From the NCBI GenBank assembly GCA_943788875.1, contig CALSSA010000011.1, positions 1 to 64,000 on the forward strand: a DNA stretch of 64,000 bases, given 5' to 3'. This DNA comes from an uncultured Pseudomonadales bacterium (GTDB lineage: Bacteria; Pseudomonadota; Gammaproteobacteria; Pseudomonadales; Porticoccaceae). Positions 25,844-33,995 of this stretch are shown in pieces (the stretch's first letter is position 1; each line of letters starts with the position of its first letter). The translations under genes were made by a program, and so were the position numbers. The notes beneath the pieces were generated by a model. That model saw nothing but the letters and a program-made list of their open reading frames with translations, did no database searches and was not told the origin of the DNA.

Positions 25844-27223
25844 ATGACTCTGCAGCAACTCGAAGACTTTTTTAATGCCTGGGCCGATATGATGTGGAGC
25901 ACACCGCTGGTGGTATTGCTGGTGGGTGGCGGCCTGTTCTTTATGATCTATTCCCGTTTTCGCCCCTACAGATATTTTGGCCATGCCATCAATCTGCTCA
26001 GTGGCAAGTTTGATGATCCCAATGATCCCGGGCGTATTCCCCATGCTCAGGCGCTGTCCACGGCACTCTCTGGCACCATTGGTCTGGGCAATATTGCCGG
26101 TGTGGCGATTGCTATCAGTATCGGTGGGCCAGGCGCTGTGTTCTGGATGTGGGTAACAGCTATTGTTGGTGTCGCCACCAAGTTCTACACAGCCTCTCTG
26201 GCAGTGATGTATCGCACTGAGGGCTCCGATGGCACCCTACATGGCGGTCCTATGTACGTGATTATGGAAGGCATGGGCAAGCGCTGGTATCCCTTGGCGG
26301 CGCTGTTCGCCGTGGCTTGCCTGATTGGTGCACTGCCGATTTTTCAGGCCAACCAGTTTATCCAGCTGTTGCGAGATGTGATTGCGATCCCGGCGGGTTG
26401 GGCTACCAGCGAGGAGCATTTTGGCTTTGATCTGGCGGCCAGTTCGATAGTTGCACTGCTGGTGGCAATGGTCGTGATTGGCCGTATCGAGCGCATCGGC
26501 AAACTGACCGTACGTCTTGTTCCATCCATGGTGCTGTTATATCTGATTATGACCCTCACTGTGATGTACAACTATGCTGCCGAGATTCCCGCCACCCTGC
26601 TGTTGATTGTGACTGATGCCTTTACTGGTGCGGCTGCCGCTGGTGGCTCAATCGGTGCGGTGATTATGATTGGTGTGCGCCGTGGTGCATTTTCCAATGA
26701 AGCTGGTATAGGCACCGAGTCCATGGCTCATGGCGCGGCAAAAACTGCTGAGCCTATTCGCGAGGGGGTTGTAGCCATGGTCGGCCCGGTGATTGATACT
26801 TTGCTGGTCTGTACCTGTACGGCATTAATTATTTTGCTCACCGGTGTGTGGCAGACCGAAACTGGCGTGACTGGTGTGACATTAACTGCTCGAGCCATTG
26901 AGCAGGTATTCCCGGTGGTAGGTATGTATCTGCTGTTGCTTATGGTCGGCCTACTGAGCTTTAGCACCATGGTTACCATGTGGTTCTACGGGGTCAAGTG
27001 TATGGGCTTTCTGCTCGGTGCTGAACGCCAGTACTGGTATACGCCAATTTATCTGCTTCTGCTGTTGGCTGGTGCTGTGGTGTCCATGGATATTGTTAAT
27101 GGACTGATTCTGGCGACCTATGCCACCATGGCGATCCCGACGATGATCTCGGCGCTGTATCTGGCACCCAAGGTGAATCAGGCGGCGAAGAAATACTTTG
27201 CTCAGTTGGATGGGGATAAATAA
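25844..27223 (+). CDS. Sodium:alanine symporter, AGCS family
   Basis: Predicted Na+-coupled alanine/glycine importer with about ten membrane helices, 459 aa. Signatures include STALSGTIGLGNIAGVAIAI, GGPGAVFWMWV, HGGPMYVIMEGMGK and GVRRGAFSNEAGIGTESMAH. It starts 31 nt after fur on the same strand with GAAGATGAT before its ATG, so iron control or read-through is possible but not shown. Confidence 0.94.
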   Translation: MTLQQLEDFFNAWADMMWSTPLVVLLVGGGLFFMIYSRFRPYRYFGHAINLLSGKFDDPNDPGRIPHAQALSTALSGTIGLGNIAGVAIAISIGGPGAVFWMWVTAIVGVATKFYTASLAVMYRTEGSDGTLHGGPMYVIMEGMGKRWYPLAALFAVACLIGALPIFQANQFIQLLRDVIAIPAGWATSEEHFGFDLAASSIVALLVAMVVIGRIERIGKLTVRLVPSMVLLYLIMTLTVMYNYAAEIPATLLLIVTDAFTGAAAAGGSIGAVIMIGVRRGAFSNEAGIGTESMAHGAAKTAEPIREGVVAMVGPVIDTLLVCTCTALIILLTGVWQTETGVTGVTLTARAIEQVFPVVGMYLLLLMVGLLSFSTMVTMWFYGVKCMGFLLGAERQYWYTPIYLLLLLAGAVVSMDIVNGLILATYATMAIPTMISALYLAPKVNQAAKKYFAQLDGDK

Positions 27224-27360
27224 ACCCAGAGAAAACTTTTTGTTTTATAGTATTTTGGTCTAGTCTTAAAATCAGGTTGAAGAAGGTGAGGAAAACCTTC
27301 GAAGTTTCAATAACTTACCATCTGATAATTGTTCGACTGATCAATAACAAGGAAGTTGCT

Positions 27361-28395
27361 ATGAAACGTATTGTGATCTGTGCCGACGGCACATGGAACC
27401 GACCTGAGAAAGACCCGGAAGATCAACCCACCAATGTCTTAAAATTAGCCCGCGCGGTTAAACCTGTGGCCAGCGATGGTATTGCCCAGCAGGTATTCTA
27501 TGACTGGGGTCTGGGCTCCTATCATGATGGCATGGTGGCTAGCACCACTGGTCGCGGCATCAACAAAAATATTATGGATAACTATCGCTATCTGGTACAG
27601 AACTATGCCCCTGGGGATGAGATCTATCTCTTTGGTTTTAGCCGTGGCTCCTACACCGTGCGCAGCCTGTGCGGCCTGATTAATAACTGTGGAATTCTTG
27701 TGCGCCCGGATGCCCGGCTTATAGAGTCTGCATTTGATCATTACAAAAAATCTGGTCCGGCCTTTCGTCCCGGGGGCGAAAAATCCAAGTCTTTTAGAGC
27801 GGCTCACTCCCACCCCAATCGCACCATTAAGTTTGTTGGCGTCTGGGACACGGTTGGGGCGCTAGGTATTCCCTTTTCGTTTTTGGGTTTTATGGATCGG
27901 GATGATGAGTTTTATGATACCAAGATGGGCGACAATATCTCTATTGCACGTCACGCCTTGGCTATTGACGAGTTGCGCTCGGATTTCGAACCCACTATCT
28001 GGCACGACCGCGAGAATATGGATCTGCAGCAGGTGTGGTTTGCCGGGGTACACAGCAATGTAGGCGGCAGTTATGCCCCGGATGCTGATGGTGGTGTGCT
28101 GTCGGATATACCCATGGACTGGATTAGAAAGGAAGCCAAGACCGCGGGATTGCATCTTGAGGCCCACATGGTACAGGCATTAAAGCCAGTGCCAACAGCT
28201 ACCATGCATCAGTCGCGCAAACATATTTTCCGCTCCAAGCGACCCTATCACCGGCCCATAGATCATGGCCGTGGGCAGGTGTTCGTCCATAGGTCGGTAA
28301 AGCAGCGATGGGAGGCAGATGCCAAATACAGGCCTAAGAATTTACTGAGTTATTTAGCGGACCACAATGGTCAGTGGCCCGTTTTAATTGGCTAG
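27361..28395 (+). CDS. DUF2235 alpha/beta-hydrolase (Tle1-like phospholipase fold)
   Basis: A 344-aa protein of the DUF2235 family, which includes type VI secretion Tle1 phospholipases and many stand-alone enzymes. Seen: CADGTWNRPEKD at the N-terminus, FYDWGLGSY, the nucleophile elbow LFGFSRGSYTVRSLCG (Ser near residue 92), FVGVWDTVGALGIP and FAGVHSNVGGSY with the likely catalytic His. ATG 27361 follows AAGGAAG; an upstream in-frame start at 27277 is less likely. No VgrG, PAAR or immunity gene lies nearby, so a housekeeping hydrolase is more probable than a T6SS effector. Confidence 0.85.
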   Translation: MKRIVICADGTWNRPEKDPEDQPTNVLKLARAVKPVASDGIAQQVFYDWGLGSYHDGMVASTTGRGINKNIMDNYRYLVQNYAPGDEIYLFGFSRGSYTVRSLCGLINNCGILVRPDARLIESAFDHYKKSGPAFRPGGEKSKSFRAAHSHPNRTIKFVGVWDTVGALGIPFSFLGFMDRDDEFYDTKMGDNISIARHALAIDELRSDFEPTIWHDRENMDLQQVWFAGVHSNVGGSYAPDADGGVLSDIPMDWIRKEAKTAGLHLEAHMVQALKPVPTATMHQSRKHIFRSKRPYHRPIDHGRGQVFVHRSVKQRWEADAKYRPKNLLSYLADHNGQWPVLIG

Positions 28396-28398
28396 CGC

Positions 28399-28884
28399 TT
28401 AAAGCAGTTTTTCAATAGAGTTGGCGAGGTCCGCTGGTTTGGTGATGGTGGCAAAACGATCGGTCACCTGACCATTGCGGTCGACTAGAAACTTGGTGAA
28501 GTTCCATTTGATATTGTCATTAAACAGGCCGCCAGCCTGCTTGGTCAGATAGCTGTAAAGCGGGTGTCGCCCGGCACCGTTGACTTCAATTTTACCCATC
28601 ACTGGAAAACTCAGGCCGTAGTTCATCTGACAGAATTCCTGCACCTCTGCATTGGTGCCTGGCTCCTGACCACGAAACTGGTTACAAGGCAGGGCGACAA
28701 TCACAAGACCGCGCTCCGCGTAGCTATCATGCAATTTCTGCAGGCCTTCATACTGCGGGGTAAAGCCACATTTACTGGCAGTATTGACGATTAGCACTAC
28801 CTTACCTTTATAGGCGTCCAACGCCTGCTCATCGCCACTGCTGGTAGGTACAGAAAACTGATAGATTGAATCTGGCTGAGACAT
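28399..28884 (-). CDS. Glutathione peroxidase family protein
   Basis: Cysteine-type glutathione/thioredoxin peroxidase reducing peroxides (E. coli BtuE type), 161 aa. The active-site set is visible: the peroxidatic Cys in NTASKCGFTPQY, Gln/Asn in LPCNQFRGQEPG, and Trp-Asn in IKWNFTKFLVD. The extra Cys in CNQF suggests a two-Cys, thioredoxin-linked mechanism, as known for related enzymes. It ends 3 nt from the convergent DUF2235 gene. Confidence 0.93.
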   Translation of the reverse strand: MSQPDSIYQFSVPTSSGDEQALDAYKGKVVLIVNTASKCGFTPQYEGLQKLHDSYAERGLVIVALPCNQFRGQEPGTNAEVQEFCQMNYGLSFPVMGKIEVNGAGRHPLYSYLTKQAGGLFNDNIKWNFTKFLVDRNGQVTDRFATITKPADLANSIEKLL

Positions 28885-28906
28885 ACTTTTACCTTATTAT
28901 TTTTGA

Positions 28907-29698
28907 TTATTTAAAGCAGTGTTCCGCGCATGGGAAGGCGCCGGAACGAACCTCGTTACCATAGGCAATAATTGCCTCTTGGATACTGCTATTTTGATCG
29001 AGGAAGTTTTTGGAAAACTTTGGCAGGCGCTGGGAAATACCGAGCATATCCTGCAATACCAGCACCTGGGCGTCTGTATCCGGGCCTGCGCCAATGCCTA
29101 TAACCGGAATATGTAGTGCCTGGGATAACTCCCGGCCAAGGGAAGAGGGGACACATTCGACAACAATCAAATCGGCACCGGCTTCTTCCAATATCTGGGC
29201 TTCGGCAATCATCTGCTGAGCGGATTCTTCTTCTTTACCCTGTACCTTGTAGCCGCCCAGTTTGTGCACTGACTGAGGTGTCAGGCCGACATGGCCGCAC
29301 ACTGGGATACCGCGCTCAGTGAGCATATACACTGTTTCTGCCAGCCATTCTCCGCCTTCGAGTTTGACCATCTGGGCACCGGCCTGCATAAGAATAGCGG
29401 CATTTTCCATGGCCTGATTTTCGTTGGCGTAAGACATAAACGGCATATCGGTCATTAGCAAGGTACGACTGTTGCCCCGTTTAACAATTTCAGTGTGATA
29501 GGCCATCTCATCCACGGTTACCGGGATAGTGCTGTCTCGCCCCTGAATAACATTGCCCAGAGAGTCACCCACAAGGGTAACTTCAATACCGGCAGTTTCT
29601 ATCATTCGGGAAAAGGTGTAGTCGTAGGCGGTGATTACAGCAAATTTATCGCCTGCCGCTTTCATGGCATTGAGATTGCTGATAGTAGTGGTTTTCAT
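28907..29698 (-). CDS. panB: 3-methyl-2-oxobutanoate hydroxymethyltransferase
   Basis: First step of pantothenate synthesis, making ketopantoate with methylene-THF. From ATG 29698 (GAGGCTC upstream) the protein is 263 aa. Seen: ITAYDYTFSRMIE, VGDSLGNVIQGRDSTIPVT, VKLEGGEW, VCGHVGLTPQSVHKLGGYKV, and VECVPSSLGRELSQALHIPV with IGIGAG. panC, usually the next gene in Pseudomonas, is not here; a glutathione peroxidase follows instead. Confidence 0.95.
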   Translation of the reverse strand: MKTTTISNLNAMKAAGDKFAVITAYDYTFSRMIETAGIEVTLVGDSLGNVIQGRDSTIPVTVDEMAYHTEIVKRGNSRTLLMTDMPFMSYANENQAMENAAILMQAGAQMVKLEGGEWLAETVYMLTERGIPVCGHVGLTPQSVHKLGGYKVQGKEEESAQQMIAEAQILEEAGADLIVVECVPSSLGRELSQALHIPVIGIGAGPDTDAQVLVLQDMLGISQRLPKFSKNFLDQNSSIQEAIIAYGNEVRSGAFPCAEHCFK

Positions 29699-29790
29699 GA
29701 CGTGGATGAGCCTCAATCTGGTGGCAGGGACGCTACGTTACTGGGTTTCGTGGCTGATAACAAGTTGCCAGCGCATGCCGGGAACCAAGC

Positions 29791-30489
29791 TTATTGGATT
29801 GGCTGAGGATTATAGTAATGACGTCCGGTTTTGGTCTGCAGTATGTATTTCACCAGATTATGGTAATCCAAATCGCCATCGGCAAGATTAATTTCACTGG
29901 TATTGACGATCAGCAATGGGCTGTCGTCATAATGGTAAAAAAACTGCGTATAGGCGTCATTGAGCTGCTGCAGATAGGACTGCTCAATAGGCCGCTCAAT
30001 GCTATTGCCACGTCGCTGTACGCGCTCGTAGAGGGTCTCGGTTGGCGCCTGCAAATAGATCACCAGGTCGGGCTTTGGCAGATCTTCAATAATATTGTCA
30101 TAGACAGTTTGGTAGAGGCGGTACTCGTCGTCATCCAGAGTAATACGGGCAAACAAGGGATCCTTTTCAATTAAAAAATCTGAGACGCGAACCTGCTGAA
30201 AAATATCGCCCTGGCGCAAATCCTGAAGCTTGCGCATGCGTTGAAATAAAAAATACAGCTGTGTTGGCAGAGCATTACTGCGCCGATCTTGATAAAAGCG
30301 CTCAAGAAAAGGATTTGTCTCGGCCTCTTCAAGCAATGTTTCGTAATTAAAGGAGTCAGCCAGACGCTTTGCTAATGTGGTTTTGCCAATGCCTATAGGG
30401 CCTTCTATAGCGATATAAGTGGGAATTGTGGCAAGGGATAAATCTAGATTAAGCTCATTGACCAGGGCTGGTTCCACAGAAGTCTCCAA
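29791..30489 (-). CDS. Deoxynucleoside kinase family protein
   Basis: P-loop kinase of the deoxyadenosine/deoxyguanosine kinase family, 232 aa. It contains IAIEGPIGIGKTTLAKRLAD-type Walker A (near residue 30), FLIEKDPLFARITLDDDEYR, PDLVIYLQAPTETLYERVQR with the lid RGNSIE, and a C-terminal TKTGRHYYNP. The probable role is nucleoside salvage; substrate preference cannot be read. It lies between folK and panB, as in many gammaproteobacteria. Confidence 0.88.
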   Translation of the reverse strand: METSVEPALVNELNLDLSLATIPTYIAIEGPIGIGKTTLAKRLADSFNYETLLEEAETNPFLERFYQDRRSNALPTQLYFLFQRMRKLQDLRQGDIFQQVRVSDFLIEKDPLFARITLDDDEYRLYQTVYDNIIEDLPKPDLVIYLQAPTETLYERVQRRGNSIERPIEQSYLQQLNDAYTQFFYHYDDSPLLIVNTSEINLADGDLDYHNLVKYILQTKTGRHYYNPQPIQ

Positions 30490-30531
30490 ACACCGAATTT
30501 ATTCACACGGCTGCACTGAGCGGTGTGAAAG

Positions 30532-31035
30532 TTATAACTTGACGATACCTTGCATTGAGCAGTTTGCCAATAGTGCGACGATATTTTCGCCATTTGGCAG
30601 GCACAGTTGGGGTTCTATCTCGGTCAATGGCGCCAGTACAAAGCCACGTTCGTGCATACGTGGGTGGGGCAGAGTCAGGCGTTCAGAATCCTGCACAAGC
30701 TGGTCATACAGCAAAATATCCAGGTCCAGAGTTCGGGCTCCCCAGCGTATATTGCGCACTCGACCCTGCTGTTGCTCGATGGATTGTAAATAATCCAGCA
30801 GCTGTATCGGAGTTAACTGAGTTTCAAGCTGGGCCACTGCATTAATATAATCCGCCTGCTCCCCGGGGCCTATGGGTGGCGTCTGGTAGAAGCTGGATAC
30901 TTTGATAAGACTTATTTGGCTGTGTAACGACAGGCTGTCCAGAGCTTTGGACAGCTGTGCTTTGGGCGCTACTACTATATGCCCATCGATATTATCACTG
31001 AGATTGCTACCTAGCCCTATATAAGCCAGAGCCAT
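30532..31035 (-). CDS. folK: 2-amino-4-hydroxy-6-hydroxymethyldihydropteridine pyrophosphokinase
   Basis: HPPK, transferring pyrophosphate from ATP in folate synthesis. The 167-aa protein has AYIGLGSNLSDN, FYQTPPIGPGEQADYINAVA, the IEQQQGRVRNIRWGARTLDL signature (Arg/Trp/Asp cluster) with DILLYD, and PHPRMHERGFVLAPL. Its start overlaps the pcnB stop by one base. Confidence 0.96.
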   Translation of the reverse strand: MALAYIGLGSNLSDNIDGHIVVAPKAQLSKALDSLSLHSQISLIKVSSFYQTPPIGPGEQADYINAVAQLETQLTPIQLLDYLQSIEQQQGRVRNIRWGARTLDLDILLYDQLVQDSERLTLPHPRMHERGFVLAPLTEIEPQLCLPNGENIVALLANCSMQGIVKL

Positions 31036-32384
31036 CAGTCGACTTTCGGTTTTCTTGGCTTTCTGCGTTTGCGATTGCGGCCAGGTTCACCGAGCTCGCT
31101 GGACATTTTCTGTTGTTTTTCTTCATCGGCATTTTGGTAGGCAGTCCACCAGTCTCCCAGACCACTGAGTTCCTCTCCGGCCTGTTCGCGCAGTAACACA
31201 AAGTCATAGGCTGCGCGAAAACGCGGATGCTCGACAAGGCGTTTGGCTCGGTGACCGCCGCGGCGCGGCAGTAGCAGCTGCAAATCCCATATCTCACGCA
31301 TAGGCATGGTAAAGCGCTTGGGAATGGCGGTAATTGGAATCTGTTTGGCGATCACCTCGCCTGCAGCCTTGCTCAGAGCATAGGCTGGGCTATTGCCTCG
31401 ATCGCGATAGCGGGAGGCCAGTTGTTGCACCGATGGCCACAACAGAGCCGCATAGATAAAGGCTGGTGTGACCCGCTTGTTACTGCGAATGCGCAGATCA
31501 GTATTGGTAAAGGCCTGCTCGATAAGTTTACCCGTAAGACTGTTTCTATCCTTCATCATGGCACTGACCTGCGGGGCAATATAGTCAAACAGACCATATT
31601 CGTAGAGCAGCCAGAATGTGGCCAGTCCCTGTCCACTCATAAACAGTTTTAAGGTTTCATCAAACAGCCGCGGTGGCGACACATGTTCGAGATTAGCTGC
31701 CAGTTTGCGCATTGGCTTTTCAGTTGCCGGGTCAATGTTGAATCCCAGTTTGGCGGCAAAACGAGCCACTCGCAGCAGGCGCACAGGATCTTCACGGAAT
31801 CTGGTGGCAGGATCGCCCATAATGCGGATAACACGATCATCTATATCTTCGAGGCCACGGGCGAAATCATGAATACTATTGTCGCTGGGGTCATAGTAGA
31901 GGGCATTGATGGTCAGATCGCGGCGACTGGCATCGTCACTGATGGAGCCAAATACATTATCTCTGGTGAGAACACCGGAATCAGCCTGCTGGCGTCTGCT
32001 ACCACCTTTTTTATCCGTGCCTTTGGTTTCATTGGAACGGAACGTTGTGACCTCAATCAGTTCGCGACCAAACTGCACATGCACAATTTGAAAGCGACGT
32101 CCAATAATCCTTGAGCGCCTGAACAGGGGTTTAATCTCAGCCGGCTTGGCATTGGTGGCGACATCAAAATCTTTAGGCTTGAGTCCCAGCAGCAGGTCGC
32201 GAACTGAGCCGCCAACCACATAGGCTTCATAGCCATGCTCCTGCAACACTTCGACGACTTTACGGGCGTCTCTGCTAATCATTTTGGCCGACAGTGGGTG
32301 CTGGTCACTGGACACGACTCTGTGCTCACCAATATTATGTTGATAAGCGTCTTTGGAAAAAAATCTACTGATACGTTTCAGCAT
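31035..32384 (-). CDS. pcnB: Poly(A) polymerase I
   Basis: Adds 3' poly(A) tails that promote RNA decay. The 449-aa protein has the nucleotidyltransferase motif VVGGSVRDLLLGLKPKDFDV (catalytic DFD), FRRSRIIGRRFQIVHVQFG, the RRDLTINALYYD region and RLLRVARFAAKLGF, then a basic C-terminal tail (RNRKRRKPRKPK). It follows the cbrB-like gene and precedes folK, the Pseudomonas gene order. Confidence 0.96.
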   Translation of the reverse strand: MLKRISRFFSKDAYQHNIGEHRVVSSDQHPLSAKMISRDARKVVEVLQEHGYEAYVVGGSVRDLLLGLKPKDFDVATNAKPAEIKPLFRRSRIIGRRFQIVHVQFGRELIEVTTFRSNETKGTDKKGGSRRQQADSGVLTRDNVFGSISDDASRRDLTINALYYDPSDNSIHDFARGLEDIDDRVIRIMGDPATRFREDPVRLLRVARFAAKLGFNIDPATEKPMRKLAANLEHVSPPRLFDETLKLFMSGQGLATFWLLYEYGLFDYIAPQVSAMMKDRNSLTGKLIEQAFTNTDLRIRSNKRVTPAFIYAALLWPSVQQLASRYRDRGNSPAYALSKAAGEVIAKQIPITAIPKRFTMPMREIWDLQLLLPRRGGHRAKRLVEHPRFRAAYDFVLLREQAGEELSGLGDWWTAYQNADEEKQQKMSSELGEPGRNRKRRKPRKPKVD

Positions 32385-32480
32385 GCACAGCTTGCCGGTG
32401 AACTATTAGAGGGGCGCAGTTTAACAGAGGATAACCCATTACGGGAGCATTGGATTGCAGTTGCGTATACTCCAGACAAT

Positions 32481-32506
32481 AAAAAAGGGATGTCTTTCGA
32501 CAACCC
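32481..32506 (-). terminator. Intrinsic terminator downstream of the cbrB-like gene
   Basis: On the minus strand GGGTTGTC and GACATCCC pair around a GAAA tetraloop (one T-T mismatch) and are followed by TTTTTT. It separates the cbrXAB transcript from pcnB, or ends a small RNA from the cbrB-pcnB gap. Confidence 0.75.
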
Positions 32507-32586
32507 CCCTCAACGGTTCTTCAAGCTGTAGCTCTGAGAACACTTTTCGCAATCCATCCAATTTTTATTATTCTTTATTGTTATTA

Positions 32587-32727
32587 TTAATCAGAGACTT
32601 CCTCTGAAGACTTCATTCTAATCAGAATTCGTTTCGCTTCAAGCCAAATATTCAAATTTTCATTCATTTTCTGACCACAGGGTTTTTTGTTACTTTTAGA
32701 AACAGATTTAGGTAAACACCTATTCAT
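32587..32727 (-). CDS. Possible small ORF downstream of the cbrB-like gene
   Basis: A 46-codon ORF beginning MNRCLPKSVSKSNKKPCGQK and ending AKRILIRMKSSEEVSD lies between the cbrB-like gene and the terminator. It has a credible mix of basic and amphipathic residues, but no clear ribosome binding site precedes the ATG and the region is more AT-rich than its neighbours. I recognise no family. It may be part of an untranslated RNA instead. Confidence 0.25.
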   Translation of the reverse strand: MNRCLPKSVSKSNKKPCGQKMNENLNIWLEAKRILIRMKSSEEVSD

Positions 32728-32738
32728 TAGAGTATAAA

Positions 32739-33995
32739 TCAGGCTTTTTTCCGACTTATACCCAGTTTGTTGCGTCGTTCCCACAGGGATTTACGGCTAA
32801 TACCAAGCTTTTGTGCCAGCGCAGTTTCACTCATATTTTCCTGATTTTCCAAGACAAAGCTGGTGAAGTAGTCTTCCAATGACAGTCCGGCAGGAGCATC
32901 AATAGCAGGGTTTGTTGCAACATCCACGTCATCAATGGCAATTTCATTGTGGCTTTGGGGGGCATCTCCGAGACCCAGCATGTCGGCGTCTATTACCTCT
33001 CCGGCCTCCGCTAATATAGCCCCTTGATAGATTGTATTTTGCAGCTCCTGAACATTGCCTGGCCAACTGTAATCCAATAGCGCTTGCCAGGCCTGGTCCG
33101 ACAGGCTGATCTGCAGATTTAGCTCGCTGCTGTACCTGTCGACAAAATACTCTATCAGAGCAGGGATATCGCTGGCCCGCTCGCGCAGCTTCGGTACTTG
33201 AATCTTCACCACATTGAGGCTGTAGAAGAGATCTTTACGGAAGCGCCCTGTTTGAGTCAGTACCCTGAGATCCTGCTCTGCTGATGCGATAAAGCGAAAA
33301 TTGGTTTGTTGGATTGCTCCGAGCACGGCGGGCTGCATTGTGGTGGGAAGCTCACAGATATTATTTAAAAATAATGTGCCAGAGTCCTCTTGCTGTAATA
33401 TCTGGGACAGCTCAGCACTGGTTATCGAAGCGCAGTTGATGGTGATAAAAGGCTGCTCGGCAAAGCTACTGCCCCCATGAATGGTCTCTGCAACAGTGCG
33501 TCTACCAGTGCCATTTTCACCATGGATTAACACAGGTGCAGAAGTGGGGGCCGCTTTGTGAGCAGTGCGCAGAATTTTCAGTATCTCTGGGCTATTGCCC
33601 ATTAACAACCTGTTGGGCTCTGTGCAAGTTTGTTTTGACTCTCCCAGTATACGCCGCACTGCATTTAGCATTTCATCATGGTCAAAGGGTTTGGATACAT
33701 AGTCAGCTGCCCCCTGACGCATGGTATCCACCGCGGAGCGCAGGCTGGCATAACTGGTCATAATCATTACCGGCACCTTGCCCGCAGCATTAATCAGGTC
33801 GGTACCGGCACTTCCGGGCAGGCGCAGATCACTGATTACCAGGTCGAAGTCATTGAGATTAAATGACTGCTGTGCCGCTTTGACACTGATGGCTTCAGAT
33901 ACCTTGAAATCATGACGCTCAAGCAGCTTGCGCAGTGAGGTGCGAATAATATCTTCGTCTTCAACAATAAGAATATGATGATTGTTCATGCTCAT
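32739..33995 (-). CDS. CbrB-like NtrC-family response regulator lacking GAFTGA
   Basis: Response regulator, 418 aa, in the position of Pseudomonas cbrB. It has an intact receiver (VEDED acidic pocket near 11-15, phospho-acceptor Asp56 in VISDLRLPG, Lys102 in YVSKPF), an AAA+ domain and a Fis-type HTH (ETALAQKLGISRKSLWERRN). The AAA+ domain is degenerate. Walker A is GENGTGRRT (Lys replaced by Arg). The GAFTGA loop expected after NCASITSAEL is deleted; the chain runs straight to DSGTLFL. Walker B reads FLNNI instead of FLDEI. Activation of sigma-54 and ATP hydrolysis are therefore unlikely; it may act as a plain DNA-binding regulator. The start overlaps the sensor kinase stop by 4 nt. Confidence 0.88.
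   Translation of the reverse strand: MSMNNHHILIVEDEDIIRTSLRKLLERHDFKVSEAISVKAAQQSFNLNDFDLVISDLRLPGSAGTDLINAAGKVPVMIMTSYASLRSAVDTMRQGAADYVSKPFDHDEMLNAVRRILGESKQTCTEPNRLLMGNSPEILKILRTAHKAAPTSAPVLIHGENGTGRRTVAETIHGGSSFAEQPFITINCASITSAELSQILQQEDSGTLFLNNICELPTTMQPAVLGAIQQTNFRFIASAEQDLRVLTQTGRFRKDLFYSLNVVKIQVPKLRERASDIPALIEYFVDRYSSELNLQISLSDQAWQALLDYSWPGNVQELQNTIYQGAILAEAGEVIDADMLGLGDAPQSHNEIAIDDVDVATNPAIDAPAGLSLEDYFTSFVLENQENMSETALAQKLGISRKSLWERRNKLGISRKKA

Larger units (their letters stand above)
32481..32738 (-). ncRNA. Candidate CrcZ-like, Hfq-binding RNA region (cbrB-pcnB gap)
   Basis: In Pseudomonas the cbrB-pcnB gap encodes CrcZ, an sRNA with A-rich CA motifs that titrates Hfq/Crc. Here the same gap holds, on the same strand, an uninterrupted A-rich AAN tract (32562-32590; read on the minus strand as TAATAATAACAATAAAG then AATAATAAAAA), the kind of (ARN)n sequence bound by the Hfq distal face, and ends in an intrinsic terminator. 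Only one tract is seen, not the several CA motifs of CrcZ, and no sigma-54 promoter was found. The 5' boundary is arbitrary. It could equally be the 3' UTR of the cbrB-like gene. Confidence 0.3.

Noticed and set aside
27361..28884. DUF2235 gene and glutathione peroxidase considered as an effector-immunity pair
   Set aside because: The genes are convergent, and the second is a clear cytoplasmic peroxidase with complete active site.
32590..32738. Sigma-54 promoter (GG-N10-GC) for a CrcZ-like RNA
   Set aside because: Nearby GG and GC pairs have the wrong spacing. This agrees with the loss of GAFTGA in the CbrB-like protein.
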